The translations under genes and the position numbers were made by a program. Positions 27,211 through 35,471 of a stretch of DNA of 64,000 nucleotides are shown piece by piece. The DNA is from an uncultured SAR202 cluster bacterium. Its GTDB lineage: Bacteria; Chloroflexota; Dehalococcoidia; Lucifugimonadales; Lucifugimonadaceae. Location of the stretch: positions 1-64,000 of the forward strand of contig CACNIC010000003.1 of the NCBI GenBank assembly GCA_902620405.1. Direction: 5' to 3'. The first letter of the stretch is position 1; each line of letters begins with the position of its first letter. The notes below the pieces were generated by a model. It saw nothing but the letters and a program-made list of their open reading frames with translations, was not told the origin of the DNA and did no database searches.

Positions 27211-28263
27211 TTAATTTTCAGACTCGATAGCTTTATCAGTTTTCTTTTTAGCTGTAGTTTTCTTTTTAGCTGTAGTTTTCTTAGCTGTAGTTTTCTTGGC
27301 GGGTGTTTTCTTAGCTGTAGTTTTCTTAGCTGTAGTTTTCTTAGCTGTAGTTTTTTTGGCGGGTGTTTTCTTAGCTATAGTTTTCTTAGCTGTAGTTTTC
27401 TTGGCGGGTGTTTTCTTTTTAGTTACTTTTTTATCATCTGTTTCATTGTCTTTATCTGTGTTTTCACTTGAAGTCTCTAAAATTTCTCTTATTGGGGCTG
27501 CCTGAGTGTTTTCATTTTCTTTAGCTGATGATTGTTTCTGATCATTTTCTGTTATCTCCAAAATTTCTTTATTTTGCGAAATACTTTCTTCTAATCTTTG
27601 AACAGCTCTATCTGAAAGACCTTTATCAATTGCACCAACTTCGCCATTGTAAATCCAAACTTTAACACCAATAATCCCATAAGTTGTTTTAGCTTCAGCT
27701 ATTGCATAATCTATTTCGGCTCTAAGAGTATGCAAGGGAACCCTTCCTTCAATCATTTTGTCTGACCTTGCTATATCAGCTCCACCCAATCTACCAGAAA
27801 TTAATATTTTAATTCCTTTAGCACCATTTTGAATGCATCTATTCCCAACTTGTCTCATTGCTCTCTTAATTGCAACTCTTCTCTCTATCTGCTCAGCAAT
27901 ATTTTGAGCTACAAGTTTTGCATTTAAGTCGGGTTGTCTTATTTCAGTAATAGATATATTAGCTTTTTTAGATGTTATTTTTTCAATAGAATTTCGTAAT
28001 TTATCTACATTTGATCCACCTCTTCCGATAACTATACCTGGCCTGGAAGTATGAATATTAATTGCTAAATCTTCAGAGTTTCTTTGAATTTGAATATGAG
28101 ATATACCTGAAGTATCACCAAGCTCATTGTTAATATAATCTCTAATCTTATGGTCTTCTAATACTTGAACTCTATAATCTCTAGGATTTACACCAAACCA
28201 ATGAGACACCCAATCTCTTGTAGTCCCAAGCCTAAATCCAATTGGATGAGTTTTCTGACCCAT
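27211..28263 (-). CDS. rpsC: Ribosomal protein S3 with a long lysine-rich repeat tail
   Basis: 350 residues; typical S3 is 210-240. Residues 1-215 are ordinary S3: MGQKTHPIGFRLGTTRDW, the KH domain with TSRPGIVIGRGGSNVDKL, and GRLGGADIARSDKMIEGRVP. An acidic and polar linker (about 219-278) follows. Then residues 284-339 hold eleven Lys/Thr/Ala/Pro repeats of the form KTTAK or KTPAK, ending AIESEN. Such a tail looks like histone H1 or the tail of some actinobacterial HU proteins. It is in frame, with no sign of a second gene. The start overlaps rplV by one base. Confidence 0.95.
   Translation of the reverse strand: MGQKTHPIGFRLGTTRDWVSHWFGVNPRDYRVQVLEDHKIRDYINNELGDTSGISHIQIQRNSEDLAINIHTSRPGIVIGRGGSNVDKLRNSIEKITSKKANISITEIRQPDLNAKLVAQNIAEQIERRVAIKRAMRQVGNRCIQNGAKGIKILISGRLGGADIARSDKMIEGRVPLHTLRAEIDYAIAEAKTTYGIIGVKVWIYNGEVGAIDKGLSDRAVQRLEESISQNKEILEITENDQKQSSAKENENTQAAPIREILETSSENTDKDNETDDKKVTKKKTPAKKTTAKKTIAKKTPAKKTTAKKTTAKKTTAKKTPAKKTTAKKTTAKKKTTAKKKTDKAIESEN
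27247..27414 (-). repeat. 15-bp minisatellite coding for the S3 pentapeptide tail
   Basis: Eleven head-to-tail units of 15 bp (one of 18 bp), each coding K-T-T/P/I-A-K. On the plus strand the unit reads like TTTTCTTAGCTGTAG, alternating with a variant TTTTCTTGGCGGGTG for KTPAK. The array is all in frame with rpsC. Confidence 0.92.
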
Positions 28264-28616
28264 TATTCATCTCCTTCTACAAAGTTTAAGTCTTTCAACT
28301 CAACATAAATGTGTGATTGAGGCCTATTAAAGGTTCCAGCTCTTCCTCTAGCTCTTGCTCGCCATCTTCGAATAGTTGTAGATTTATCTGCATAAATAGT
28401 TGAAATAATCAATTCATCCCTGTCGCCATATTGTGAACTTTCAGCATTAGCCATTGCAGATTTAATAAGTTCTATTAAAGTTTCAGAAGAACTTGAATTC
28501 ATGAATGCCAAAATATTTAACGCGTCAACAGCTCTCTTACCTCTAACAAGATTTACATAAGGCCTTAATTTCTTAACTGAAATTCCTACGTTTTTTGTTT
28601 TTGCTTTTACTGTCAT
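28263..28616 (-). CDS. rplV: Ribosomal protein L22
   Basis: 117 residues. The exit-tunnel hairpin region and the signature RWRARARGRAGTFNRPQSHI are clear, as is VNLVRGKRAVDALNIL. Overlaps rpsC by one base; rpsS ends one base before it. Confidence 0.97.
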   Translation of the reverse strand: MTVKAKTKNVGISVKKLRPYVNLVRGKRAVDALNILAFMNSSSSETLIELIKSAMANAESSQYGDRDELIISTIYADKSTTIRRWRARARGRAGTFNRPQSHIYVELKDLNFVEGDE

Positions 28617-28895
28617 TTATCCTAACCTATCTGATTTAGAAGAGTGACCTTTAAACACTCTTGTTGGTGAAAATTCTCCCAATTTGTGCCCAATCATATT
28701 TTCAGTTATAAAAACAGGTATATGCTTTCGGCCATTATGAACACCAATTGTCAAATTTAACATTTCTTCAATGATTGTTGAAGACCTAGACCAAGTATTA
28801 ATAACTTGGTTTGATTTAGCTTCATTTTTAGCCTTTAGAACTTTTTTCAAAAGCTTCGAGTCAACGAAAGGTCCTTTTTTTATCGATCTAGACAT
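28617..28895 (-). CDS. rpsS: Ribosomal protein S19
   Basis: 92 residues. [19 protein letters not shown] and the signature [20 protein letters not shown] then LGEFSPTR are intact. Located between rplB and rplV as in all standard S10 operons. Confidence 0.98.
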   Translation of the reverse strand: MSRSIKKGPFVDSKLLKKVLKAKNEAKSNQVINTWSRSSTIIEEMLNLTIGVHNGRKHIPVFITENMIGHKLGEFSPTRVFKGHSSKSDRLG

Positions 28896-28896
28896 A

Positions 28897-29721
28897 TTAT
28901 TTTTGGTATCTCCTTCTTAAAATCAATTTATCACTTTGTTTTACTTTTCTCGTCCTCTTTCCTAAAGCTGGCTTACCCCAAGGTGTTTTTGGATGTTTCA
29001 TTCCTATACCAGTTTTTCCTTCACCACCACCATGAGGGTGATCATTTGGGTTCATTACAAGTCCTCTAACAGTTGGTCTTCTACCTCTATGAATACTTCT
29101 TCCAGCTTTCCCTAATTTCTGGTTTTTATGATCTAAGTTCCCAACTTGCCCTATAGTTGCCTTGCAATTTTCTAATATTCTTCTGACTTCACCTGAAGGC
29201 ATTCTTAGTAAAACATAACCAAATTCATGTGCCATTACTTGAACAACAGTTCCAGCACTTCTTGCAATTACTGCCCCTTTGCCAGGAGAAGATTCTACAT
29301 TATGTACTAAATATCCAACAGGTATCGATTTTAATGGAAGTGAATTTCCGACTTTTATATCAGAATTTTCACCACTCATAACTTTTTCTCCGACTTTCAA
29401 TCCATCTGGAGCAATCATATAAAATTTTCTTCCATCATTAGATTTAACTAGCGCAATCCTTGCGCTTCTGTTTGGGTCGTACTCTATTGAAAAAACAGTT
29501 CCTTCAGTGCCCTCTATTGATCTTTTGAAATCAATTATTCTATATCTTTTTTTATGGCCACCACCTCTATGTCTAACTGTAATCCTGCCAGTGTTATTTC
29601 TACCAGCTTTTTGCTTCATAGGTGCTAGTAAAGATTTCTCAGGCTTTGACCTTGTAATTTCATCAAAATCGGCTGAAATTCTTGAACGCTGTCCTTCAGA
29701 TGTTGGTTTATATGTCTTCAT
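28897..29721 (-). CDS. rplB: Ribosomal protein L2
   Basis: 274 residues, full length; needed for the peptidyl-transferase centre. It carries [20 protein letters not shown], the signature [17 protein letters not shown] and the ending [19 protein letters not shown]. Overlaps rplW by one base. Confidence 0.98.
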   Translation of the reverse strand: MKTYKPTSEGQRSRISADFDEITRSKPEKSLLAPMKQKAGRNNTGRITVRHRGGGHKKRYRIIDFKRSIEGTEGTVFSIEYDPNRSARIALVKSNDGRKFYMIAPDGLKVGEKVMSGENSDIKVGNSLPLKSIPVGYLVHNVESSPGKGAVIARSAGTVVQVMAHEFGYVLLRMPSGEVRRILENCKATIGQVGNLDHKNQKLGKAGRSIHRGRRPTVRGLVMNPNDHPHGGGEGKTGIGMKHPKTPWGKPALGKRTRKVKQSDKLILRRRYQK

Positions 29722-30014
29722 TAAGTCCCCTCAGAAATATTAATAGTTTCTCCTGAAGCCAGTGAAACAATTGCTTTTTTGTAGCTCGGTGTAATTATTC
29801 TATTTCTACCGAAAGTTTTCGGTTTTCCTTTTTTAAAGATTATATTAACTCCAACAACTTTAACTTCAAAAATTTCTTCTATTGCTTTTTTGACAGAAGA
29901 TTTATTAGCATCGTTTGAAACCCTGAAAGTATATTTTCCTGATTCTTGAAGGATCGTACTCTTTTCAGTAATAACTGGAGAAATTATTATGTCGCTAAAT
30001 GTTTTTGCTTTCAT
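29721..30014 (-). CDS. rplW: Ribosomal protein L23
   Basis: 97 residues; it sits at the tunnel exit where trigger factor and SRP dock. [20 protein letters not shown] and [20 protein letters not shown] are typical. Overlaps rplD by four bases. Confidence 0.96.
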   Translation of the reverse strand: MKAKTFSDIIISPVITEKSTILQESGKYTFRVSNDANKSSVKKAIEEIFEVKVVGVNIIFKKGKPKTFGRNRIITPSYKKAIVSLASGETINISEGT

Positions 30015-30652
30015 TTTTTAACCTTTTTACTTCCCCATATCTCTTCAATTTTTTTAAAACCCTCTTGTGTAATTAACAAATGGTTTGAATTTAGAAGGTC
30101 ATAAGTATTTATAAGATCTGCTTGAACTGTTTTAACATCAGAAATATTTGATGAAGATTTCAATATATTTTCATTAATTTCAGACTTTTCAAGTAACATA
30201 TGGCTCTTTTTCGGAAGCTCCAAATCACTTATTATTTTATTAAGTTTCTTAGTGCTAATATCTTTTACATTTAATTTGTCAATAACTGTTATTGTGCCTT
30301 CCCTCATTTTCTCTGAAAGAGCCATTTTAATTGAAGCATTTTTTACTTTTTTTAAGATTTTTTTCTTATATGATCTAGGATGTGGTCCGTGTGCAACACT
30401 ATTACCTAAAACATGGGAAGATCTACTTCCAACCCTAGCTCTACCTGCACCTTTCTGATTTCTTAATTTTGCTGTTGAATAACTTGCATCTTTTCTTCTC
30501 AAGGTATTACTAGTACCTTGCCTCTTATTACTCAACTGAGCAACAACAACTTGATGAACAAGCACATCGTTAAAAGGTTGCTTCCAAATATCATCAGAAG
30601 CAGAAATTTTTTTTATCACTTCACCTTTTGAACTTTTTAAATCAACTTGCAT
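30011..30652 (-). CDS. rplD: Ribosomal protein L4
   Basis: 213 residues. The extended loop KGAGRARVGSRSSHVLGN and HGPHPRSYKKKILKK are recognisable; the C-terminal domain is diverged and Lys/Ser-rich. In E. coli L4 regulates the S10 operon; the leader here differs and I see no such structure. It overlaps rplC by eleven bases. Confidence 0.95.
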   Translation of the reverse strand: MQVDLKSSKGEVIKKISASDDIWKQPFNDVLVHQVVVAQLSNKRQGTSNTLRRKDASYSTAKLRNQKGAGRARVGSRSSHVLGNSVAHGPHPRSYKKKILKKVKNASIKMALSEKMREGTITVIDKLNVKDISTKKLNKIISDLELPKKSHMLLEKSEINENILKSSSNISDVKTVQADLINTYDLLNSNHLLITQEGFKKIEEIWGSKKVKK

Positions 30653-31271
30653 AATTTTCCTTTAAAACAATTACTGCATTTGTATTCGAACCGGGAACAG
30701 ATCCCTTAACTTCGATTATATTATTTTCTTTATCAATTTTCGTAATTTTTAGACCTTTTTGAGTAACTTTTTCTGACCCCATGTGACCAGACATCTTTGT
30801 TCCTTTCCATACTCTTCCTGGAGAACTTCCAGCACCAATTGATCCCGGCGCTCTATGTCTATCAGATTGACCATGTGTTTTTGGGCCACCTTTAAAATTA
30901 TATCTTTTGACGGTTCCAGCGAAACCTTTTCCTTTCGAGATTCCTTGTATAGAAACTTTTTCACCAACTTCGAAAATACTACAATCAAATGATTGCCCAA
31001 CTTCTACTGAATCAACACTGCTTGAGGAAACTTCTTTCAATATTTTGTATGATGAGTTACTCCTCTTTTGGTGCCCGATTTGTGGGTTGTTTAGTCTTTT
31101 GCTCTCATTAAATCCAATTTGTACAGATTCGTATCCGTCTCTTTTCAAAGTTTTAACTTGAGTTACTTTGCAAGGACCAAGCTTAATAACTGTAGTTGGG
31201 ACAGCTAAACCTTTTTCATCATCGAAAGATGTAGTCATATTTATTTTTTTTCCAATCAATCCATCAATCAT
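30642..31271 (-). CDS. rplC: Ribosomal protein L3
   Basis: 209 residues. MIDGLIGKKINMT opens the protein, and the central FAGTVKRYNFKGGPKTHGQS with PGRVWKGTKMSGHMG is conserved, including the Gln methylated in some bacteria (THGQS). Begins one base after rpsJ. Confidence 0.97.
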   Translation of the reverse strand: MIDGLIGKKINMTTSFDDEKGLAVPTTVIKLGPCKVTQVKTLKRDGYESVQIGFNESKRLNNPQIGHQKRSNSSYKILKEVSSSSVDSVEVGQSFDCSIFEVGEKVSIQGISKGKGFAGTVKRYNFKGGPKTHGQSDRHRAPGSIGAGSSPGRVWKGTKMSGHMGSEKVTQKGLKITKIDKENNIIEVKGSVPGSNTNAVIVLKENYAS

Positions 31272-31272
31272 T

Positions 31273-31584
31273 TCAATCCAACCTCATTTTGATATCTACT
31301 CCAGCAGGAACATTCAGTCTTGTCAAAGAGTCAATTGTTTTGGATCCTGGATCAACAATATCAATAATTCTTTTGTGAATTCTTAGCTCAAAATGTTCTC
31401 TTGATTTCTTATTTACATGAGGTGATCTCAAAACACAAAATCTTCTAATATTTGTTGGCATAGGAATTGGACCTGCAACAGCAGCTCCTGTTCTTTCTGC
31501 TGCTTCTAAAATTTGCTGTGCAGATAGATCTAAAACTCTATGATCATATGCTTTTAATGTTATTCTTATAGCTTGATTCGACAT
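31273..31584 (-). CDS. rpsJ: Ribosomal protein S10
   Basis: 103 residues; also partners NusB in antitermination. [33 protein letters not shown] and [17 protein letters not shown] are conserved. The ATG overlaps the fusA stop (TAATG), so str and S10 genes are joined without a tuf gene between. Confidence 0.98.
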   Translation of the reverse strand: MSNQAIRITLKAYDHRVLDLSAQQILEAAERTGAAVAGPIPMPTNIRRFCVLRSPHVNKKSREHFELRIHKRIIDIVDPGSKTIDSLTRLNVPAGVDIKMRLD

Positions 31585-33626
31585 TATTTATCCTTAATTG
31601 GTGCTGGTGCGTAATGATCTAATTCTTGTGTAAAACTAGCTCTACCAGTTGTATTTGATCTTAATATGGTTGCATATTGGAAAGTTTCAGCAAGTGGTAC
31701 ATGAGCCTTAACTATCTGGAGTCCAGCTTGAGGCTCCATTGATTGAACTTGAGCTCGCCTACTTTGAAGGTCACCTAAAACATCACCTAAAAATTCTTCA
31801 GGAGTAACAACTTCCATTAACATAACTGGCTCTAAAATAAATGGGCTAGCTTTTTGACATGCTTCTTTGAATGCCATTGAAGACGCGATTTTAAAAGCAA
31901 CTTCAGAAGAGTCGACTTCATGGTGAGAACCATCAATTAGAATAGCTTTGATATCCACAACAGGATGTCCAGCTACAACTCCAGATTGGGCTGCTTCCTT
32001 AAAACCTTGTTCTACAGGACCATAATATTCCGTTGGTAAGGTAGCCCCAGTAATTTCAGACTCAAAAATAAGCCCTGATCCTGCTTCAAGAGGTTCTATT
32101 CTTAGCGTTACATCACCAAATTGCCCTCTACCACCAGATTGCCTAATAAACTTGCCTTGAGCCGATGCAGTTTTTCTAACAGTCTCTCGATATGCAACTT
32201 TAGGAGCACCTACATTTGCCTCTACTTTAAATTCCCTTTTAATTCTTTCTACAATTACATCAAGATGCAATTCGCCCATTCCTGCAAGCACCATCTGGCC
32301 ACTTTCTTGGTCAGTATTAAATTTAAGAGTAGGGTCTTCATCTACAAGCTTGGTTACAGCTATGTCCATTTTATCTTGATCTGCTTTACTCTTAGCTTCA
32401 ATAGCCACAGATAATACAGGATCTGGAAAAGACATAGTTTCCAGTAAGATTCGATTGCTTACATCACTAAGAGTGTGCGCTGTTGAAATTTCTTTAAGAC
32501 CAACAACTGCAACAATATCACCAGCACTTGCAACCTGAATTTCTTCCCTATCTTCAGCATGCATTTTTAATAATCTTCCAATTCTTTGTTGCTTATTAAT
32601 TGTTGTATTAAATACTTTGTCACCAGCATTTACAGACCCTGAATAAACTCTCATATAACAAAGTCTTCCAACATGCTCGTCTGTAACAACTTTAAAAACT
32701 AAACCTGCAAAAGGTTCTTTATCGTTAAGTTCACGTTTAACAACTTCATTTCCATCAGTATTTGTGCCTTCAACAGGTGGTAAATCATTTGGAGATGGAA
32801 GGTAATCACACACTGCATCAAGTAGATGATGTACACCTTTGTGTTTTAGTGCAGATCCACAAAAAACTGGAAATATTTTTAAATCAAGAGTTGCTTTTCT
32901 CGTAGCTTTTTTAATTTCATCAATACTAATTTCTTCATCTTCTAAAAATTTCTCCATTACAACATCATCGGTTTCAGCAATTTTCTCGATCATATCTTGT
33001 CTAGCTTGCTGCGCTTTAGCTAACATATCTTGCGGAATTTCAACTTCTTGAGGTTCTGTAGGATTGTTGCCCTCGTCATAAACATACGCCTTCATTTCAA
33101 GAAGATCTATGAGACCTCTATATTCAGCTTCAGCACCAATAGGTAATTGCATAATAACGGGGTTTGCATTAAGTTTTTCAGTTATTGTTCCAACAGCGAA
33201 CTCAAAATTTGCACCTAATCTATCCATCTTATTAATAAAGCATAATCTTGGAACTTTGTGTTTATCTGCTTGACGCCAAACAGTTTCAGATTGCGGCTGT
33301 ACTCCCGATACAGATTCAAAAACAACAACTGCGCCATCTAAAACTCTTAGACTTCTTTCAACTTCTGCAGTAAAGTCCACGTGACCGGGTGTATCAATAA
33401 TATTTATATCGTAATCTTTCCAAGATGCTGCAGTTGCAGCTGATCCAATTGTTATACCTCTTTCTTTCTCGATTTCCATGAAATCCATTACAGCTGTACC
33501 GTCATCGATAGAGCCAATCTTGTAAGTTGTTCCTGTAAAAAATAAAACTCTTTCAGTAACAGTTGTTTTTCCTGCATCAATATGAGCAATAAAACCTATA
33601 TTTCTTAGTTTTTGTAAATCAGCCAT
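31584..33626 (-). CDS. fusA: Elongation factor G
   Basis: 680 residues from the ATG at 33626, chosen because GGTGG precedes it and it gives the family start [20 protein letters not shown] longer frame upstream lies inside rpsG. The GTPase motifs are [19 protein letters not shown] and NKMD; domain IV has [10 protein letters not shown]. It drives translocation. GC is higher than in flanking ribosomal genes, as expected for a strongly expressed gene. Confidence 0.98.
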   Translation of the reverse strand: MADLQKLRNIGFIAHIDAGKTTVTERVLFFTGTTYKIGSIDDGTAVMDFMEIEKERGITIGSAATAASWKDYDINIIDTPGHVDFTAEVERSLRVLDGAVVVFESVSGVQPQSETVWRQADKHKVPRLCFINKMDRLGANFEFAVGTITEKLNANPVIMQLPIGAEAEYRGLIDLLEMKAYVYDEGNNPTEPQEVEIPQDMLAKAQQARQDMIEKIAETDDVVMEKFLEDEEISIDEIKKATRKATLDLKIFPVFCGSALKHKGVHHLLDAVCDYLPSPNDLPPVEGTNTDGNEVVKRELNDKEPFAGLVFKVVTDEHVGRLCYMRVYSGSVNAGDKVFNTTINKQQRIGRLLKMHAEDREEIQVASAGDIVAVVGLKEISTAHTLSDVSNRILLETMSFPDPVLSVAIEAKSKADQDKMDIAVTKLVDEDPTLKFNTDQESGQMVLAGMGELHLDVIVERIKREFKVEANVGAPKVAYRETVRKTASAQGKFIRQSGGRGQFGDVTLRIEPLEAGSGLIFESEITGATLPTEYYGPVEQGFKEAAQSGVVAGHPVVDIKAILIDGSHHEVDSSEVAFKIASSMAFKEACQKASPFILEPVMLMEVVTPEEFLGDVLGDLQSRRAQVQSMEPQAGLQIVKAHVPLAETFQYATILRSNTTGRASFTQELDHYAPAPIKDK

Positions 33627-33630
33627 ACTA

Positions 33631-34101
33631 TTACCACCTATAATGAGCAAAAGCTCTATTAGCTTCGGCCATCCTGTGTGTATCTTCCTTCTTTTTAACT
33701 GCAGTGCCTTCACCATTGGAAGCATCTAACAATTCTTGATATAGTTTTCTTTTTAATGACATACCTGATCTAGATCTAGCTGCATCTACAATCCACCTTA
33801 TACCCAATGACAACCTTCTAGCTGGTTTAACTTCTACAGGAACTTGATAAGTTGCCCCTCCGACTCTCCTAGGTTTAACTTCAACTGTTGGCATAACATT
33901 TTTTAATGCCTGATCAAAAATTTCTTTGCCTGGTTTATTATTTTTTTTCTCAAGCTCTTCGATTACTTGGTAAAGAATTCCCTGGACAACAGATTTGTTT
34001 CCTCCATACATTAATTTGTTAGTAAATCGAACAATTTCTGTACTGTTATATTTTGGGTCCGGTGCAACTATTCTTTTTTCTGATCTTCTTCTTCTTGACA
34101 T
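33631..34101 (-). CDS. rpsG: Ribosomal protein S7
   Basis: 156 residues, normal. [20 protein letters not shown] opens the protein; [16 protein letters not shown] and the basic AHYRW ending are typical. It follows rpsL by 18 bases and precedes fusA by four. Confidence 0.98.
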   Translation of the reverse strand: MSRRRRSEKRIVAPDPKYNSTEIVRFTNKLMYGGNKSVVQGILYQVIEELEKKNNKPGKEIFDQALKNVMPTVEVKPRRVGGATYQVPVEVKPARRLSLGIRWIVDAARSRSGMSLKRKLYQELLDASNGEGTAVKKKEDTHRMAEANRAFAHYRW

Positions 34102-34119
34102 TATTGCACCATAACTTTT

Positions 34120-34539
34120 TTATTTAGCCGAAGGTTTTGCGGTTCCGTATTTACTTCTTCCTTGAAGTCTTCCCTGAACTCCTTCAGTATCAAGAGAACC
34201 TCTTATAATATGATATCGAACTCCTGGCAGGTCAGGAACTCTTCCGCCTCTCAATAAAACAACTGAATGTTCTTGTAAATTGTGTCCCTCACCAGGAATA
34301 TATGCAGTTACTTCCATTCCATTGGTTAAACGTACTCTAGCAACTTTTCTTAATGCTGAATTAGGCTTTTTAGGAGTTACAGTTCTAACTTGCAGACATA
34401 CTCCTCTTTTTTGAGGACTATTAGTGTTAGTGTTCATTCTATTTTCTAGCGAGTTAAAGTTAAAGCCCAAAGCAGGAGTGTTAGACTTCTTTTTTGGAGT
34501 CCTTCTTTTTTTTCTTACAAGTTGGTTAATTGTAGGCAT
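34120..34539 (-). CDS. rpsL: Ribosomal protein S12 with a 14-residue insertion
   Basis: 139 residues; E. coli S12 is 124. The decoding-site loop [20 protein letters not shown] and [19 protein letters not shown] are intact; the Lys of TPKKPNS is the streptomycin-sensitive form. After KSNTPAL a segment of about 14 extra residues (near 25-41, ending NTNTNS) precedes PQKRGVC. First gene of the ribosomal run. AGGA lies nine bases before the ATG. Confidence 0.97.
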   Translation of the reverse strand: MPTINQLVRKKRRTPKKKSNTPALGFNFNSLENRMNTNTNSPQKRGVCLQVRTVTPKKPNSALRKVARVRLTNGMEVTAYIPGEGHNLQEHSVVLLRGGRVPDLPGVRYHIIRGSLDTEGVQGRLQGRSKYGTAKPSAK

Positions 34540-34575
34540 AAAATTATCCTATTTAGTTTCAATTTAAAAAATAAC

Positions 34576-34598
34576 GTTTCATTAAACTAAAATGAACC
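34576..34598 (-). other. Hairpin at the 5-prime end of the str-operon transcript
   Basis: GGTTCATT (minus strand, 34598-34591) can pair with AATGAAAC (34583-34576), seven of eight positions, around a seven-base loop. It would be at the very start of the rpsL mRNA, a few bases after the predicted start site. Possibly a stability or regulatory element. Confidence 0.3.
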
Positions 34599-34608
34599 GC
34601 AATCTGGG

Positions 34609-34637
34609 AGTATATATTTGAATGGAGTTTGCGTCAA
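34609..34637 (-). promoter_or_regulatory. Promoter of the rpsL-to-rpsI ribosomal run
   Basis: Minus strand: TTGACG (34637-34632), a 17-base spacer, then TATACT (34614-34609), each five of six to the sigma-70 consensus. The leader is about 60 bases. It is the best promoter in the window and stands at the head of nearly 20 kb of co-oriented, mostly overlapping genes. Confidence 0.7.
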
Positions 34638-34766
34638 CGACTTTTGTATATTTTTTTACAAAAATTACCTATTTAATAAAAAATTAATGAATATCAGACT
34701 TTTATAGAAAAAAAAACAATAAAATATTATTATATTTTTTATAATTCTTTGTGAAGGGATTTTTAT

Positions 34767-35471
34767 TTGGTTACTGAGAAGAAAACAATTTTAAGTGTAG
34801 GATTAAGTTTATCTAAGTCAGATGAATTAATTGCAAAATTTTCAAATTCCGACTATTCACTTGAACAAATTAAAGATATTGAAAATATTATAAATACTGA
34901 AAATGAAGAAATAATATTAGTTTCTGGAGAAGATTTAAATCTTGACCTATTTAAAGAAAATCTGAAAAAAGCTGAAAAAGCTGATAAAAAAGTTATTGCA
35001 TTAATGCCATTAAAGGATATGGATCTACTGATTTCAAATTTTTCTAGGCCTTTCTTTGATTTCTGTCTTCCTCCTCATGATGTTAATGAGATTTTCTTGA
35101 GAATCATTAATGTAATGACCAAGTCAAGCCAAAGTGAAAAAGAATTAATAGTTATTGGCCCTTTAGCAATTAATCAAGAAAGTTACGAAGTTACCTTAGA
35201 TGGCGAGAAGATAGAATTAACTTTTAAAGAATATGAATTACTTAAATATTTAGCCGTTAAACCAGGAAGAGTATTTTCAAGGGAATCTTTGCTTCATAGT
35301 GTTTGGGAATATGACTACTACGGAGGAACAAGAACTGTAGATGTACATATTAGAAGGTTAAGAAGCAAGATAAATAACATTAAATATAATTTTATAGAAA
35401 CAGTTTGGAATGTTGGGTATAGGTTTAAAATAAATAATGAAATAACAGGTATAAAAAAAGATGAAGAATAA
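34767..35471 (+). CDS. OmpR-family regulator with degenerate receiver, GlnR-like
   Basis: 234 residues, starting at TTG 34767 behind GAAGGGAT. The C-terminal winged helix (about 127-222) is strong: LTFKEYELLKYLAVKPGRVF, WEYDYYGGTRTVDVHIRRLR and NVGYRF. The receiver-like half (5-118) has lost its chemistry. The phospho-acceptor Asp position is Ser53 in EEIILVSGED, the beta-4 Thr/Ser is Met80 and the beta-5 Lys is Leu101 before Pro102. That is the pattern of the orphan actinobacterial nitrogen regulator GlnR, and the gene overlaps glnA by 11 bases with gltBD beyond. No histidine kinase is nearby. Likely role: control of glnA and gltBD (inference). Confidence 0.75.
   Translation: MVTEKKTILSVGLSLSKSDELIAKFSNSDYSLEQIKDIENIINTENEEIILVSGEDLNLDLFKENLKKAEKADKKVIALMPLKDMDLLISNFSRPFFDFCLPPHDVNEIFLRIINVMTKSSQSEKELIVIGPLAINQESYEVTLDGEKIELTFKEYELLKYLAVKPGRVFSRESLLHSVWEYDYYGGTRTVDVHIRRLRSKINNIKYNFIETVWNVGYRFKINNEITGIKKDEE

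Noticed and set aside
27240..27420. Regular short repeats that might be taken for a CRISPR or minisatellite outside genes
   Set aside because: The repeats are directly adjacent 15-bp units without spacers and are in frame with rpsC, so they code for its tail.
34642..34663. Inverted repeat TTTTGTA/TACAAAA between rpsL and the regulator gene
   Set aside because: Low-complexity AT repeat with no clear link to a promoter; could be an operator but not supported.
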